64,000 nucleotides of DNA, from NCBI RefSeq assembly GCF_003352465.1, contig NZ_CP031153.1, forward strand, positions 2,036,465 through 2,100,464, read 5' to 3'. The notes under the pieces are model-generated. The model made no database searches. It was not told where the DNA came from and saw only the letters and a program-made list of their open reading frames with translations. Within the stretch, counting starts at the first letter, position 1; every line of letters starts with the position of its first letter. The stretch comes from Kordia sp. SMS9 (lineage in GTDB: Bacteria > Bacteroidota > Bacteroidia > Flavobacteriales > Flavobacteriaceae). Shown piece after piece: positions 55,001 to 62,970 of the stretch. Made by a program: the position numbers and the translations under genes.

Positions 55001-56386
55001 CGTAAAGCGATGGGGAAAAAGCAAAAAGCCGTACTGGATAAAATGAAGCCTAAGTTTATCTCGCAAGCTTCTGAAAAAGGACATGCCGAAGACAAACTAG
55101 AGAAAATTTGGAAAGATTGGGAAGCATTTGCAGCGTATGCCTTCAACAAATCGCATTCTACTTGTTACGCTTGGATTGCCTATCAAACGGCGTATTTAAA
55201 AGCACATTATCCTGCGGAATACATGGCGGCGGTACTTTCCAACAACATGAATGATATTAAAACGATTACCTTCTTTATGGAAGAATGTAAACGTATGAAA
55301 TTGGAAGTTTTAGGTCCTGATGTGAATGAATCGTTCTATAAATTTACGGTAAACGACCAAGGTGCGGTGCGTTTTGGAATGGGCGCAATCAAAGGTGTGG
55401 GACATGGTGCTGTAAAAACCATCGTGAAAGAACGTTCGGAAGGAAAATACAAATCGGTATTTGATCTGGCAAAACGAATAGATTTGCGCGCAGCCAATAA
55501 AAAAGCTTTTGAAAACTTAGCCTTAGCGGGCGGATTTGACTCGTTTGGCGATACACACAGAGCGCAATATTTCCATACAGAAAATGATGCGGTTACTTTT
55601 TTAGAAAAAGCCGTGAAATACGGTGCAAAATATCAAGAAAATAAAAACTCTGCACAAGTAAGTTTGTTTGGTGAAGCCAGCGAAGTGCAAATTGCTGAGC
55701 CACAAGTGCCGCCATGTGAAGAATGGGGAACGATGGAGAAACTAGCGCGTGAAAAAGAAGTGGTAGGAATTTATATTTCGGGACATCCGTTGGACGATTT
55801 TAAAGCGGAAATGGACTATTTCTGTAATGGCGATTTAACCTGTTTTTCTAAAATGGAAGAATTTGTGAATCGTGAAATTTCTTTTGGTGGCGTTGTGACA
55901 GAAGTGCAACACCGAGTTTCCAAAAACGGAAAAGGTTGGGCATTATTTACGGTGGAAGATTATACAAATTCGCATGAATTTAGAATCTTTGGAGAAGAAT
56001 ATTTAAAGTTTCGTCATTTCTTTGTGCCGAATTCATTCGTCTATATCAAAGCGTTCATTCGAGAAGGTTGGATCAATCGTGATACAGGAAAACGTGGCGA
56101 TCCAAGATTGCAATTCAATTCGATGCAATTGTTGCAAGATGTGATGGAAACTGCGGCAAGAAAGCTTACGATTCAACTAGATGTAAATAAACTAAAAGAA
56201 AACACACTCGATTTTATCAACGAAATTTTAGACACACACAAAGGCGATAAATCATTACATTTTACCTTATACGAGCGTAATGAAAAAATAAAATTACAAG
56301 CACCCAGCAAAAAGAAAAAAGTAAATATTACGCAGGAATTATTGGATGCGTTGGCAGAAGAAGATATTTTGTATAAAATTAACTGA
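52004..56386 (+). CDS. dnaE: DNA polymerase III alpha subunit with N-terminal exonuclease
   Basis: 1460 residues. N-terminal DEDD exonuclease with MYLIFDTETTGLP and later HNATADVEATTRCF; PHP domain beginning FSHLHNHSQFSVLQST (about 265); polymerase core with GPGRGSAAGSVVAYCL (about 648) and the catalytic PDIDIDFDDEGR (about 690); helix-hairpin-helix region, and an OB fold (REISFGGVVTEVQHR, about 1290). Fusion of the proofreading domain to DnaE is usual in Bacteroidetes and replaces a separate epsilon subunit. It replicates the chromosome. Stand-alone, divergent from rpsP. Confidence 0.95.
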   Translation: MYLIFDTETTGLPKRWDAPISDTDNWPRCIQIAWQLHDELGNLIEHQDYLVKPEGFNIPYDAEKIHGISTELAAEQGFSLQEVLAKFNIALSKAKFIVGQNVGFDVNIMGAEFYRENVANNLQELPVLDTCTEDTASLCQLPGGRFGKFKLPTLTELHNYLFGVGFGEAHNATADVEATTRCFLELIRRKQYTIEQLDVSPDYFERFSENNPQPIEMIGLKHINLKKASEKIRKRLEKEQGGSGISQQEINENLEALKNAPFSHLHNHSQFSVLQSTSSISDLVKAAGKYNMQGVAMTDHANMMGAFHFVKEVSNYNKGIKAKIAEAAEKGETTDAQLLKPIVGCEFFVCEDHLDKTRKDNGYQIVLIAKNKNGYHNLAKMSSIGYTKGFYYVPRIDKKVIEQYKEDIIVLTGNLYGEVPNKVLNIGETQAEEALLWWKETFQDDLYVEIMRHNQEDENRVNEVLVKLAKKHEIKLVATNNTYYIAQEDATAHDVLLCVKDGEKQATPIGRGRGYRYGLPNQEYYFKSPDEMKTLFKDLPETILSIQEVVDKVEPFELARDVLLPAFDIPEEFQFEEDKHDGGKRGENKYLRHLTYEGAKKRYGEITPEIEERLDFELATIENTGYPGYFLIVEDFIREARNMDVSVGPGRGSAAGSVVAYCLWITNIDPMLYDLLFERFLNPDRVSMPDIDIDFDDEGRGRVMQYVIDKYGENQVAQIITYGTMAAKSSIRDTARVLDLPLNEADRIAKLIPNTKLAKIFGKSEAELKQKFRAEEVLLINELVNISEEDDLAAETVNMARVLEGSVRNTGIHACGVIITPDDITKFVPVALAKDSDMYCTQFDNSVVEDAGLLKMDFLGLKTLTLIKDTVKLVKYKHDVEIDIENIPLDDEKTYELFQRGETVGVFQYESPGMQKHMKSLKPTTFADLIAMNALYRPGPMEYIPSFIRRKHGEEDIEYDLDACQEYLEETYGITVYQEQVMLLSQKLADFTKGEADVLRKAMGKKQKAVLDKMKPKFISQASEKGHAEDKLEKIWKDWEAFAAYAFNKSHSTCYAWIAYQTAYLKAHYPAEYMAAVLSNNMNDIKTITFFMEECKRMKLEVLGPDVNESFYKFTVNDQGAVRFGMGAIKGVGHGAVKTIVKERSEGKYKSVFDLAKRIDLRAANKKAFENLALAGGFDSFGDTHRAQYFHTENDAVTFLEKAVKYGAKYQENKNSAQVSLFGEASEVQIAEPQVPPCEEWGTMEKLAREKEVVGIYISGHPLDDFKAEMDYFCNGDLTCFSKMEEFVNREISFGGVVTEVQHRVSKNGKGWALFTVEDYTNSHEFRIFGEEYLKFRHFFVPNSFVYIKAFIREGWINRDTGKRGDPRLQFNSMQLLQDVMETAARKLTIQLDVNKLKENTLDFINEILDTHKGDKSLHFTLYERNEKIKLQAPSKKKKVNITQELLDALAEEDILYKIN

Positions 56387-56556
56387 TGACGTTTATTTGC
56401 TAAATGCTAAATGTTGAATTATCTGTAAAACGATTGAATTCGCGCAAATTTTTATTAATATTGAGAGTATTCAAAGAAGATTTCGATGCAATTTTTCTTC
56501 GTTTCACTCCGAAAAAACACTCGATCAAACGTTTGGTAAATTAACTGTAAAGAGTT

Positions 56557-57213
56557 ATGAAAAAAGAAAACCTGCTCGTTTTTGATATTGACGGAACGTT
56601 GCTCGACAGCGAAAATGTGCATCAAACAGGTTTTGTAAATGCATTGCGTACGATTGGCGTAGAATTCGTGAATACCGATTGGGAAAGTTATACACATTTA
56701 ACTGATAGTTTCATCGCGAAAGAAAATTATGAAAGAGACGTGAATCGTGGGTTTTCAAAACAACTATTGCAACAGTTTGAAGCTGAATTTTTAAAGGAAA
56801 TCAAAGAGTGTCGTATTACGCAAATTGCAGGTGCAAATACTTTTTTACAAGAAATTATTACTCAAACGAATTACGCCGTTTGTTTTGCCACAGGTTCTAT
56901 GTTGTTGCCAGCAGAATTTAAACTGAATCGTGCTGGAATTGTGTACGATCGCCCTTTACTAGAAGCTTCCAATCGTTTTTTTACACGCGAGGAAATTGTC
57001 AATTCCGCCATCGCGAAAGCAAAAAATTATTTCAACACAACCAATTTTCAACGCATTATTTCGTTAGGCGATGGAATTTGGGATGTGAAAACCGCCAACA
57101 ATTTGGGCATCGAATTTATTGGAATTGGTGCGGAAAATCAAGAAAAGTTAGAAGCACACGGCGCAACAAATCATTTTGTTAATTTTTTAGTGTTTGACAG
57201 GAATTTATTGTAA
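56557..57213 (+). CDS. HAD-superfamily phosphatase, phosphoglucomutase-like
   Basis: 218 residues. HAD motif I VFDIDGTLLDSEN at residues 8-20, a helical cap domain, ATGS (motif II region), the Lys AIAKAKN and motif III/IV SLGDGIWDVKTANNLG. So it is a cytosolic phosphohydrolase of the beta-phosphoglucomutase/phosphoglycolate type; the substrate cannot be told. It follows dnaE after 170 bp and precedes a MITE-like element. Confidence 0.85.
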   Translation: MKKENLLVFDIDGTLLDSENVHQTGFVNALRTIGVEFVNTDWESYTHLTDSFIAKENYERDVNRGFSKQLLQQFEAEFLKEIKECRITQIAGANTFLQEIITQTNYAVCFATGSMLLPAEFKLNRAGIVYDRPLLEASNRFFTREEIVNSAIAKAKNYFNTTNFQRIISLGDGIWDVKTANNLGIEFIGIGAENQEKLEAHGATNHFVNFLVFDRNLL

Positions 57214-57357
57214 TTCGCTCAATAAAATACTAATTTAGAACAAATTAAACGTTCACTCACTCAAAAGTGCGGTTTACTCAATCGTACTTTGAAGTAAGCA
57301 AAACTGTAGATACTTTTATAAATATAAAGAAACTTAGAGAATGCGTTTGTTCATAAT

Positions 57358-57555
57358 TTAACGTGAGTTCGATATAAATATTATGCTATGTACTTTATTG
57401 TTAATACATTACACTTAATGTCAAATCGAGCGCAGTCGAGATTCCTTTGAAAATATCAATTCTTAGCTGTTCTCGACTGCGCTCGAACTGACAAGTGTTT
57501 ATTTTTCAGTAAATTACAAGTAAAATAAAGGTTTTTTAAGTCGAACTCACGTTAA
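57358..57555. mobile_element. 198-bp MITE-like element with nested inverted repeats
   Basis: Perfect 15-bp terminal inverted repeats: TTAACGTGAGTTCGA at 57358-57372 and TCGAACTCACGTTAA at 57541-57555. Inside is a second perfect pair of 16 bp, TCGAGCGCAGTCGAGA at 57426-57441 and TCTCGACTGCGCTCGA at 57471-57486. No coding. The inner motif matches the GAGCGCAGTCGAG repeat of flavobacterial genomes. It can fold into a long double hairpin and may be moved in trans. Confidence 0.75.
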
Positions 57556-57607
57556 TTTAATAACTGCGCATTTGATCAAGAAGAAATTAATCTAAAAAAA
57601 GAAACAG

Positions 57608-58015
57608 ATGAAAAAACAAGTAACATTTACACAAAAAATATGGTATGTTACCATTTTAGTATTGGCTGTATTCGCGTTCAATCCGATGTATGGACAGTCT
57701 GGAAATTCCACTTCTCAAAAGGGAAGAATCATTAAAGGAACCGTAAGTAGTCCGCAAGGACCGTTGGAAGGCGCTAACGTGATTTTAAAAGGAGAAAATC
57801 AAGGTGCAGTGACGAATAAAAAAGGAGAGTTCACCTTTCCTGTGGCGCTTGAAACAGGCGATGTGTTGGTGATTACCTATTTAGGATACGAATCTATCGA
57901 ATATAAAATAAAGGCAGACACCACATTTGTAAAAGCAGTTTTATCCGATGAGGTGATTGAGTTTATGGGCGCTGTCAACACGAATAAGCGTTACAAATCG
58001 AAACGAAAAAATTAA
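57608..58015 (+). CDS. Exported carboxypeptidase-regulatory-like beta-sandwich protein
   Basis: 135 residues. Signal peptide to about ...NPMYGQS, then GRIIKGTVSSPQGPLEGANVILKGENQGAVTNKKGEFTFPV and YLGYESIEYKIK, the CarboxypepD_reg-like domain that also starts SusC/TonB receptors. Here it is alone, so it is probably an envelope accessory. It ends in a basic tail (NKRYKSKRKN). A transglutaminase-like exported protein follows 26 bp later; the two may be cotranscribed. Confidence 0.8.
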   Translation: MKKQVTFTQKIWYVTILVLAVFAFNPMYGQSGNSTSQKGRIIKGTVSSPQGPLEGANVILKGENQGAVTNKKGEFTFPVALETGDVLVITYLGYESIEYKIKADTTFVKAVLSDEVIEFMGAVNTNKRYKSKRKN

Positions 58016-58041
58016 ATGTAGTTCATAAATACTTTTGTTGA

Positions 58042-59058
58042 ATGCGTGTATTTATAACACATATATTTTTATTCGTCTTTGTATTTCAAGCAACGGCTCA
58101 AATTTCGGATTTTGATCAAATTTCCTTTGAGAAAGCCGATGAAATTGCCTTGAAATACAAAGACGAAACATTACATAATTTACCAGATTTAGTCTATAAA
58201 TTAACTTCAGAATTAGACACAGATGCAGAACGTTTCAGAGCTATTTTTAAATGGGTTTGCAGCAGTGTTTCCAACAATTACAAATTATACAAACGCAACA
58301 AACGTCAGCGTTATCGCTACAAAGATGATCCTGCAGAATTGAATGCGTGGAATTCAAAATTTCAGAAAATTGTCTTTAAAAAGTTATTAAAAAACCGTTC
58401 TACAATTTGCACAGGGTACGCGTATTTAGTGAAAGAATTGGCAAATTTAGCCGATATTGAATGTGAAATGGTGCACGGATACGGCAGAACAAGTACGATC
58501 AATTTGAAAACGCTCGATTCACCCAATCATAGTTGGAATGCTGTAAAACTCAATGGGAAATGGTATTTATGTGATCCTACGTGGGCAAGTGGCATTCCGA
58601 ATCCGGAAACCTATCAATTTCAATTTGATTTTAATGGTGGATTCTTCTTGTCAGACCCGAAGATTTTTGCGGTAAATCATCATCCTATTGATAAAAAATG
58701 GTTTTTAATGGAAGGTAAAACGCCCTCGCTTCAAGACTTTATGGATGCGCCTATCATTTACAACAAAGCGTATACCTATTTTAGCGATCATAGTTATCCG
58801 CAAACATTATACAATGCTGTTGAACGAAATAAAAACATCAACTTCAAACTACAGCTTCAAAAAGAGATAGAAAAAGAAGATGTCAATTTGGTCATTGAAA
58901 GTAGTTTTAGAGAACGAAAAATTTATCCTAAGCAAGTTTCTATCCAAGACAAATCGCTGAGTATTGATTATAAATTTGAATTTACGGGTTTTTACGATGT
59001 ACACTTATATATTAAAGATGATTTAATTTCAACGTATACTATTGAGGTGACTCGATAA
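58042..59058 (+). CDS. Exported transglutaminase-like protein
   Basis: 338 residues. Signal peptide MRVFITHIFLFVFVFQATAQ. The core shows RSTICTGYAYLVKEL (Cys about 120), HSWNAVKLNGKWYLCDPTWASG (His and Asp), the Cys-His-Asp triad of the transglutaminase/protease fold. The C-terminus is a beta-domain. It may crosslink or cut cell-surface proteins. Follows the beta-sandwich gene by 26 bp. Confidence 0.85.
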   Translation: MRVFITHIFLFVFVFQATAQISDFDQISFEKADEIALKYKDETLHNLPDLVYKLTSELDTDAERFRAIFKWVCSSVSNNYKLYKRNKRQRYRYKDDPAELNAWNSKFQKIVFKKLLKNRSTICTGYAYLVKELANLADIECEMVHGYGRTSTINLKTLDSPNHSWNAVKLNGKWYLCDPTWASGIPNPETYQFQFDFNGGFFLSDPKIFAVNHHPIDKKWFLMEGKTPSLQDFMDAPIIYNKAYTYFSDHSYPQTLYNAVERNKNINFKLQLQKEIEKEDVNLVIESSFRERKIYPKQVSIQDKSLSIDYKFEFTGFYDVHLYIKDDLISTYTIEVTR

Positions 59059-59217
59059 GTAGTTAAGTGACTATCGTATTGATATTTAGATAGAAATAAG
59101 AAAAATCAATTCAAACATAGTCAAAACAAATACTGGTGGTGTAAGTTTTGGAAAAATATTTGACTAATATTGCATAATGATCAAAAAAATAAAGTAAAAT
59201 CATAAAAATATATAGTT

Positions 59218-59538
59218 ATGGCATTAGAAATTACAGATGCAAATTTTGAAGAAGTAGTATTAGGTAGCGACAAACCAGTATTGGTTGATTTTTGGGCAGC
59301 TTGGTGCGGACCATGTAGAATGTTAGGACCCGTAGTAGAGCAAATTTCTGAGGAATATCAGGGGAAAGCAGTTGTTGGAAAATTAGATGTTGATGCAAAT
59401 CAGAAGTTTGCAGCTCAGTTTGGAGTTCGTAACATTCCAACGGTATTAGTTTTTCAAAACGGAGAATTGGTAGGACGTCAAGTAGGTGTTGCTCCAAAAA
59501 CTGCATATACAGAAGTTATTGATAAGTTATTAGCTTAA
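59218..59538 (+). CDS. trxA: Thioredoxin
   Basis: 106 residues, the normal length, with the WCGPC active site at about 31-35 (WAAWCGPCRMLGP), the cis-Pro loop NIPTVLVF and the preceding beta-alpha core. It reduces protein disulphides in the cytosol with thioredoxin reductase. Own transcript, ended by a terminator at 59562. Confidence 0.95.
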   Translation: MALEITDANFEEVVLGSDKPVLVDFWAAWCGPCRMLGPVVEQISEEYQGKAVVGKLDVDANQKFAAQFGVRNIPTVLVFQNGELVGRQVGVAPKTAYTEVIDKLLA

Positions 59539-59561
59539 AATACACGCTGAAATAGCATATA

Positions 59562-59592
59562 AAAGGTTTGATTACGTGTCAAACCTTTTTTT
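59562..59592 (+). terminator. Terminator of trxA
   Basis: AAAGGTTTGA at 59562-59571 pairs with TCAAACCTTT at 59579-59588, followed by a T-run. It lies 23 bp after the trxA stop codon. Confidence 0.85.
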
Positions 59593-59693
59593 GTTTTCTT
59601 ATTTTTTAAAAGCTTTGCGCGAACTTTTACGCAGTTTCTCAAAAACGAATAATAAGTTGTACATTTATATCATCAATTAAAGAAACATAACTT

Positions 59694-60623
59694 GTGAATT
59701 TACAACAAGAACTCAATAAAACTGCTGGATTTAAGAATTTAGAATTGCTCGCACAACAAGTCGTAGAAGGATTTATTTCGGGAATGCATAAAAGTCCATT
59801 TCACGGTTTTTCGGCGGAATTTGCAGAGCATAAAATTTACAATTCAGGCGAAAGTACCAAACATATTGATTGGAAACTTTTCGCGAAAACCGACAAATTA
59901 TACACTAAGAAATACGAGGAAGAAACCAATTTGCGCTGTCATATTATTATTGATAATTCTTCTTCCATGCATTATCCAGAAGTTGCGGATTTATCTTTAG
60001 AAAGCTTGAATAAAATTGGGTTTTCCGTACTGGCAACTGCTTCTTTGATGAATATTTTGAAAAAGCAGCGCGATGCTATCGGATTGAGTATTTATTCAGA
60101 CAATTATGACTTTTATGCGCCAGAAAAGGGAAGCGAACGTCACCATCAATTGTTATTGAATGCGCTTGATACTGCTGTCACTACAAAGCGAATTAATAAA
60201 AAAACAGATACCTACACCTATTTGCATCAGATTGCGGAGAAAATACACCGCAGAAGCCTTATTTTTCTCTTCACGGACATGTTTCAAGATGGAGTAGCAG
60301 ATGAAAAGCTCTTTGAAGCGTTGCAACATTTAAAATACAACAAACACGAAGTCATTTTATTTCATGTATTTGATGCCGAAAAAGAATTGAATTTCGATTT
60401 CGACAACAAACCCAAGCGTTTCATAGACGTAGAATCGGGTGCCCATATTGACATTTATGCGGATACGGTTCAAGAAAACTATCAAAAAGCAGTATCAGAC
60501 TATTTTTTACAATTAAAAATGAAATGTGCGCAGTATAAGATTAAGTATATAGCTGCGGATATAAATGAAAACTTTGAAAAAATATTGCTAACGTATTTAG
60601 TTGAAAGACAAAAATTTGCATAA
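59694..60623 (+). CDS. DUF58 / vWA-type protein
   Basis: 309 residues starting at GTG 59694, because the DUF58 motif must follow. It holds the DUF58 signature GFSAEFAEHKIYNSGESTKHIDWKLFAKTDKLYTKKYEEE, then a vWA-like MIDAS IIDNSSSM. The rest is a Rossmann-like vWA domain ending in a strand. In Bacteroidetes such genes usually go with MoxR ATPase and vWA/BatA genes, but these are absent here. Cytosolic; function undefined. Confidence 0.85.
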   Translation: MNLQQELNKTAGFKNLELLAQQVVEGFISGMHKSPFHGFSAEFAEHKIYNSGESTKHIDWKLFAKTDKLYTKKYEEETNLRCHIIIDNSSSMHYPEVADLSLESLNKIGFSVLATASLMNILKKQRDAIGLSIYSDNYDFYAPEKGSERHHQLLLNALDTAVTTKRINKKTDTYTYLHQIAEKIHRRSLIFLFTDMFQDGVADEKLFEALQHLKYNKHEVILFHVFDAEKELNFDFDNKPKRFIDVESGAHIDIYADTVQENYQKAVSDYFLQLKMKCAQYKIKYIAADINENFEKILLTYLVERQKFA

Positions 60624-60660
60624 TAATGCTAAAAAAACTTTAATTTTTTTCTAAAATATA

Positions 60661-60691
60661 TTTGCATACAAAGAATTGTGGTGTATATTTG
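60661..60691 (+). promoter_or_regulatory. Promoter of tRNA-Asp
   Basis: TTTG near 60661-60664 and TATATTTG at 60684-60691 fit the Bacteroidetes -33/-7 pair with a 19-bp spacer. The tRNA starts 19 bp after the -7 box. Confidence 0.7.
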
Positions 60692-60709
60692 CAACCGCAA
60701 TAAAGCAAC

Positions 60710-60783
60710 GGTTTGGTAGTTCAGCTGGTTAGAATACATGCCTGTCACGCATGGGGTCGCGGGTTCGAATCCCGTCCAGACCG
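60710..60783 (+). tRNA. tRNA-Asp(GUC)
   Basis: 74 nt. GGTTTGG pairs with CCAGACC, and the anticodon loop CTGTCAC holds GUC. The T arm GCGGGTTCGAATCCCGT is normal and the discriminator is G. CCA is not encoded, as usual in this group. Followed by a strong terminator. Confidence 0.95.
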
Positions 60784-60792
60784 CTAAAATTG

Positions 60793-60827
60793 CAAAAAGC
60801 TTCTCTCTAGTGGAGAAGCTTTTTTTG
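60793..60827 (+). terminator. Terminator of tRNA-Asp
   Basis: AAAAAGCTTCTC pairs with GAGAAGCTTTTTT around a short loop with a T-run, directly after the tRNA. Confidence 0.85.
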
Positions 60828-60965
60828 GCAAAATGATTTAGTTGTGTTGTTTAAGGTAAATCCTTGATTTACCTTGGTTTAGTAGTTAAACCAATGAAAA
60901 GCTTTCCTTTTTTCTTCATGAAAATAGGGATGCTTTTTTATTTTAGCGAAACTCGGTTTTCAAAA

Positions 60966-61256
60966 GTCCGAAGGACGCATTGAAAACCGTAAGTTGAGCT
61001 AATCCCAACGCAGGTTGGGATCTTTTACAAAGAACTTCTACTTCCCAACAGGAAACACATTATTTTTTTGAATCTCTAAACAAAGAAGCTCAAAGGACGC
61101 ACGCAAAGTTGTAAGTTGAGCTAATCCCAACGCAGGTTGGGATCTTTTACAAAGAACCTCTGCTTTCTAATAAGAAACACACTGTTTCTTTTGAATTCCC
61201 AAACAAAGAAGTCCGAAGGATGCATTGAAAACCGTAAGTTGAGCTATTGGCTGTCT
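60966..61256. repeat. 122-bp tandem repeat, about 2.4 copies, with a hairpin in each
   Basis: Copies begin at 60966, 61088 and 61211 with G(T/C)(C/T)C(G/A)AAGGA(C/T)GCA; the third is cut short. The first two contain ATCCCAAC-GCAG-GTTGGGAT, a perfect 8-bp stem with 4-nt loop, followed by CTTTT. No coding. This may be a repeated terminator-like element or a small mobile cassette array. Confidence 0.75.
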
Positions 61257-61412
61257 TAAAAGTTCTAAAAGTCGTCATTCTGGACTTGATCCAGAATCTC
61301 ATTGAAGTGATTTTCAACTGTTATGAGAAACCGATTTTTCTACAATCTTTATAAATTCTATATAATTTAATCAAGCTTTCGGATTTGACCTAAGAATTAC
61401 ACAATAATCATT

Positions 61413-62390
61413 TTAAACAGCAAAAACCTCTCTATTGTGCCAATCTAATGATTCTGCCGAAGGATGCCATGTAGTTTTCTGTGGGAGTATAATTTTTTTT
61501 CCATTAAACTGTGATAAAGAAAATACAGAATCATTCTCTCTTATAGTTGGTGAAACTCGAACTGTATAGTCTTGATGTATCGTGATTAGACCTCTGTCAA
61601 GGGCTCTGTGTAGATTTGGTGATAATGACAAACCATTTGTTATAGTATCATCATTTGAAATACTAAAGGGAACAATATGGCATGCGTCCACCATTTGTGC
61701 GTTTTGTTTGGATGCTATTTTCATTCCTGAAATACAGCAACTGTAATTATATATTTTAGGAATTGTTCTTTTGAATAAACCGCCTCTAATGAATAATTCT
61801 TCTACATAATCATCGCCGTTCAATGTAGCTTTTAACTTTTTTAGGTTACTTTGGTATTCAATTTTATTTTCATTCAAAATTTGGTGTTCAATCTTAACTT
61901 CTTCACTGTTCAGCTGGTTAGAAGCATAATTTACTTTAGAATCAGGGAAGTATTCATCAAGTAATGCTGCTTCAAATAGTATTCTACTTGGAGGATTTAA
62001 AAGAAATAAAAATAAGTTTTCGTCAATTTCAGCAAAGTCAATAGCATCATTAAGACTCTTGAAACTCTTAATACTTTTTGATGTATTTACGATCAGTTCC
62101 ATATCAGATTTGGTATGTAATGACCAAAATGATTCGCTTCTTAGATGAAAAAATGGCAAAGCAAAATTAGCTATATGTTGACTGTAGACTAATTTATCCC
62201 AATTATGTTTGAAAGAAAGTAAAAGTTCTGGCGTAATGAAGATTCTATTTGAATGAATTTCTCCTTTACTGATAAGTTCTAATATTGATAGTAATAATAT
62301 AGGTTTGTGAGGTGCCCTACCAAGGTTTTTATTAAAACCTCTATTTAAAGTTTTAAATTTATGTAAATATATAGAGAGCTGTTCTGTCAT
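61413..62390 (-). CDS. HNH endonuclease, restriction-type
   Basis: 325 residues. N-terminal helical DNA-recognition-like domain; C-terminal HNH core: CISGMK...QMVDACHIVPFSISNDDTITNGLSLSPNLHRALDRGLITI, with the Cys pair, the H-I-V and the N-x-L-x-L-x-x-x-x-H-x-x-x-D geometry of HNH_2 proteins. These act as restriction or anti-phage nucleases. No methylase lies nearby, so any self-protection must come from elsewhere or it targets modified DNA. Confidence 0.85.
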   Translation of the reverse strand: MTEQLSIYLHKFKTLNRGFNKNLGRAPHKPILLLSILELISKGEIHSNRIFITPELLLSFKHNWDKLVYSQHIANFALPFFHLRSESFWSLHTKSDMELIVNTSKSIKSFKSLNDAIDFAEIDENLFLFLLNPPSRILFEAALLDEYFPDSKVNYASNQLNSEEVKIEHQILNENKIEYQSNLKKLKATLNGDDYVEELFIRGGLFKRTIPKIYNYSCCISGMKIASKQNAQMVDACHIVPFSISNDDTITNGLSLSPNLHRALDRGLITIHQDYTVRVSPTIRENDSVFSLSQFNGKKIILPQKTTWHPSAESLDWHNREVFAV

Positions 62391-62517
62391 TTAGTTTTTA
62401 TTGCCTACTCTATAAAGCTACTTATATTCTAATTCATAAAAAAATCAATAGTTAAAATTTGTAATGTTATAAGAAGTAGTGAATTTCTATTGAACTATAA
62501 TTTGTTTTACATTTTTC

Positions 62518-62582
62518 AACTAAAAAATTAGTTCAAACTAAAAAATTAGTTATATTTGTATTGTTGAACTAAAAATTTAGTT
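62518..62582. promoter_or_regulatory. Three palindromic operators of the BlaI-type regulator
   Basis: AACTAAAAAATTAGTT at 62518-62533 and 62536-62551, and AACTAAAAATTTAGTT at 62567-62582, are near-identical 16-bp palindromes. The first two are centred 18 bp apart and the third overlaps the presumed transcription start. BlaI/MecI/CopY regulators repress their own operon through such dyads. Confidence 0.8.
62551..62558 (+). promoter_or_regulatory. -7 box of the blaI-blaR1-type operon
   Basis: TATATTTG, an exact TAnnTTTG box, lies directly between operator copies two and three, 44 bp before the ATG of the regulator, so bound repressor would block it. Confidence 0.7.
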
Positions 62583-62601
62583 GAAAATACCCATACAGTT
62601 T

Positions 62602-62970
62602 ATGAAACAATTGACGAAAGCAGAAGAGGAAATCATGCAAATTCTGTGGAAACTAGAAAAAGCAAATGTAAAAGCCATTATTGAAAATTTTAAAGGCACA
62701 AAACCTGCCTACAATACGGTTTCCACGATTGTGCGAATTCTGGAAAGCAAAGGATTTGTAGGTTATGAAAAGGTAGGGAAAGGACATGTTTATTTTCCAT
62801 TGTTGCCACAATCTGAATACAGCAATCAGTCAATTTCAAAATTGGTGAACGGTTATTTTCAAGGATCTTTTAAAAGTATGGTGTCGTTTTTTATGCAGAA
62901 AAATGATATCAGTATGGAAGAATTAGAAGAAATACGCAAAGAAATTGAAAAAAATAATCAGAAATCATGA
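62602..62970 (+). CDS. blaI: BlaI/MecI/CopY-family transcriptional repressor
   Basis: 122 residues from ATG 62602; the longer frame uses a TTG at 62581 inside the third operator. Contains the winged-helix pattern LTKAEEEIMQILWKLEKANVKAIIENFKG, AYNTVSTIVRILESKGFVGYEKVGKGHVYFPLL, the family signature. The C-terminal helices would dimerise. Its stop overlaps the start of the partner membrane protease (ATGA). It is likely released from the operators by cleavage upon a signal. Confidence 0.9.
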   Translation: MKQLTKAEEEIMQILWKLEKANVKAIIENFKGTKPAYNTVSTIVRILESKGFVGYEKVGKGHVYFPLLPQSEYSNQSISKLVNGYFQGSFKSMVSFFMQKNDISMEELEEIRKEIEKNNQKS

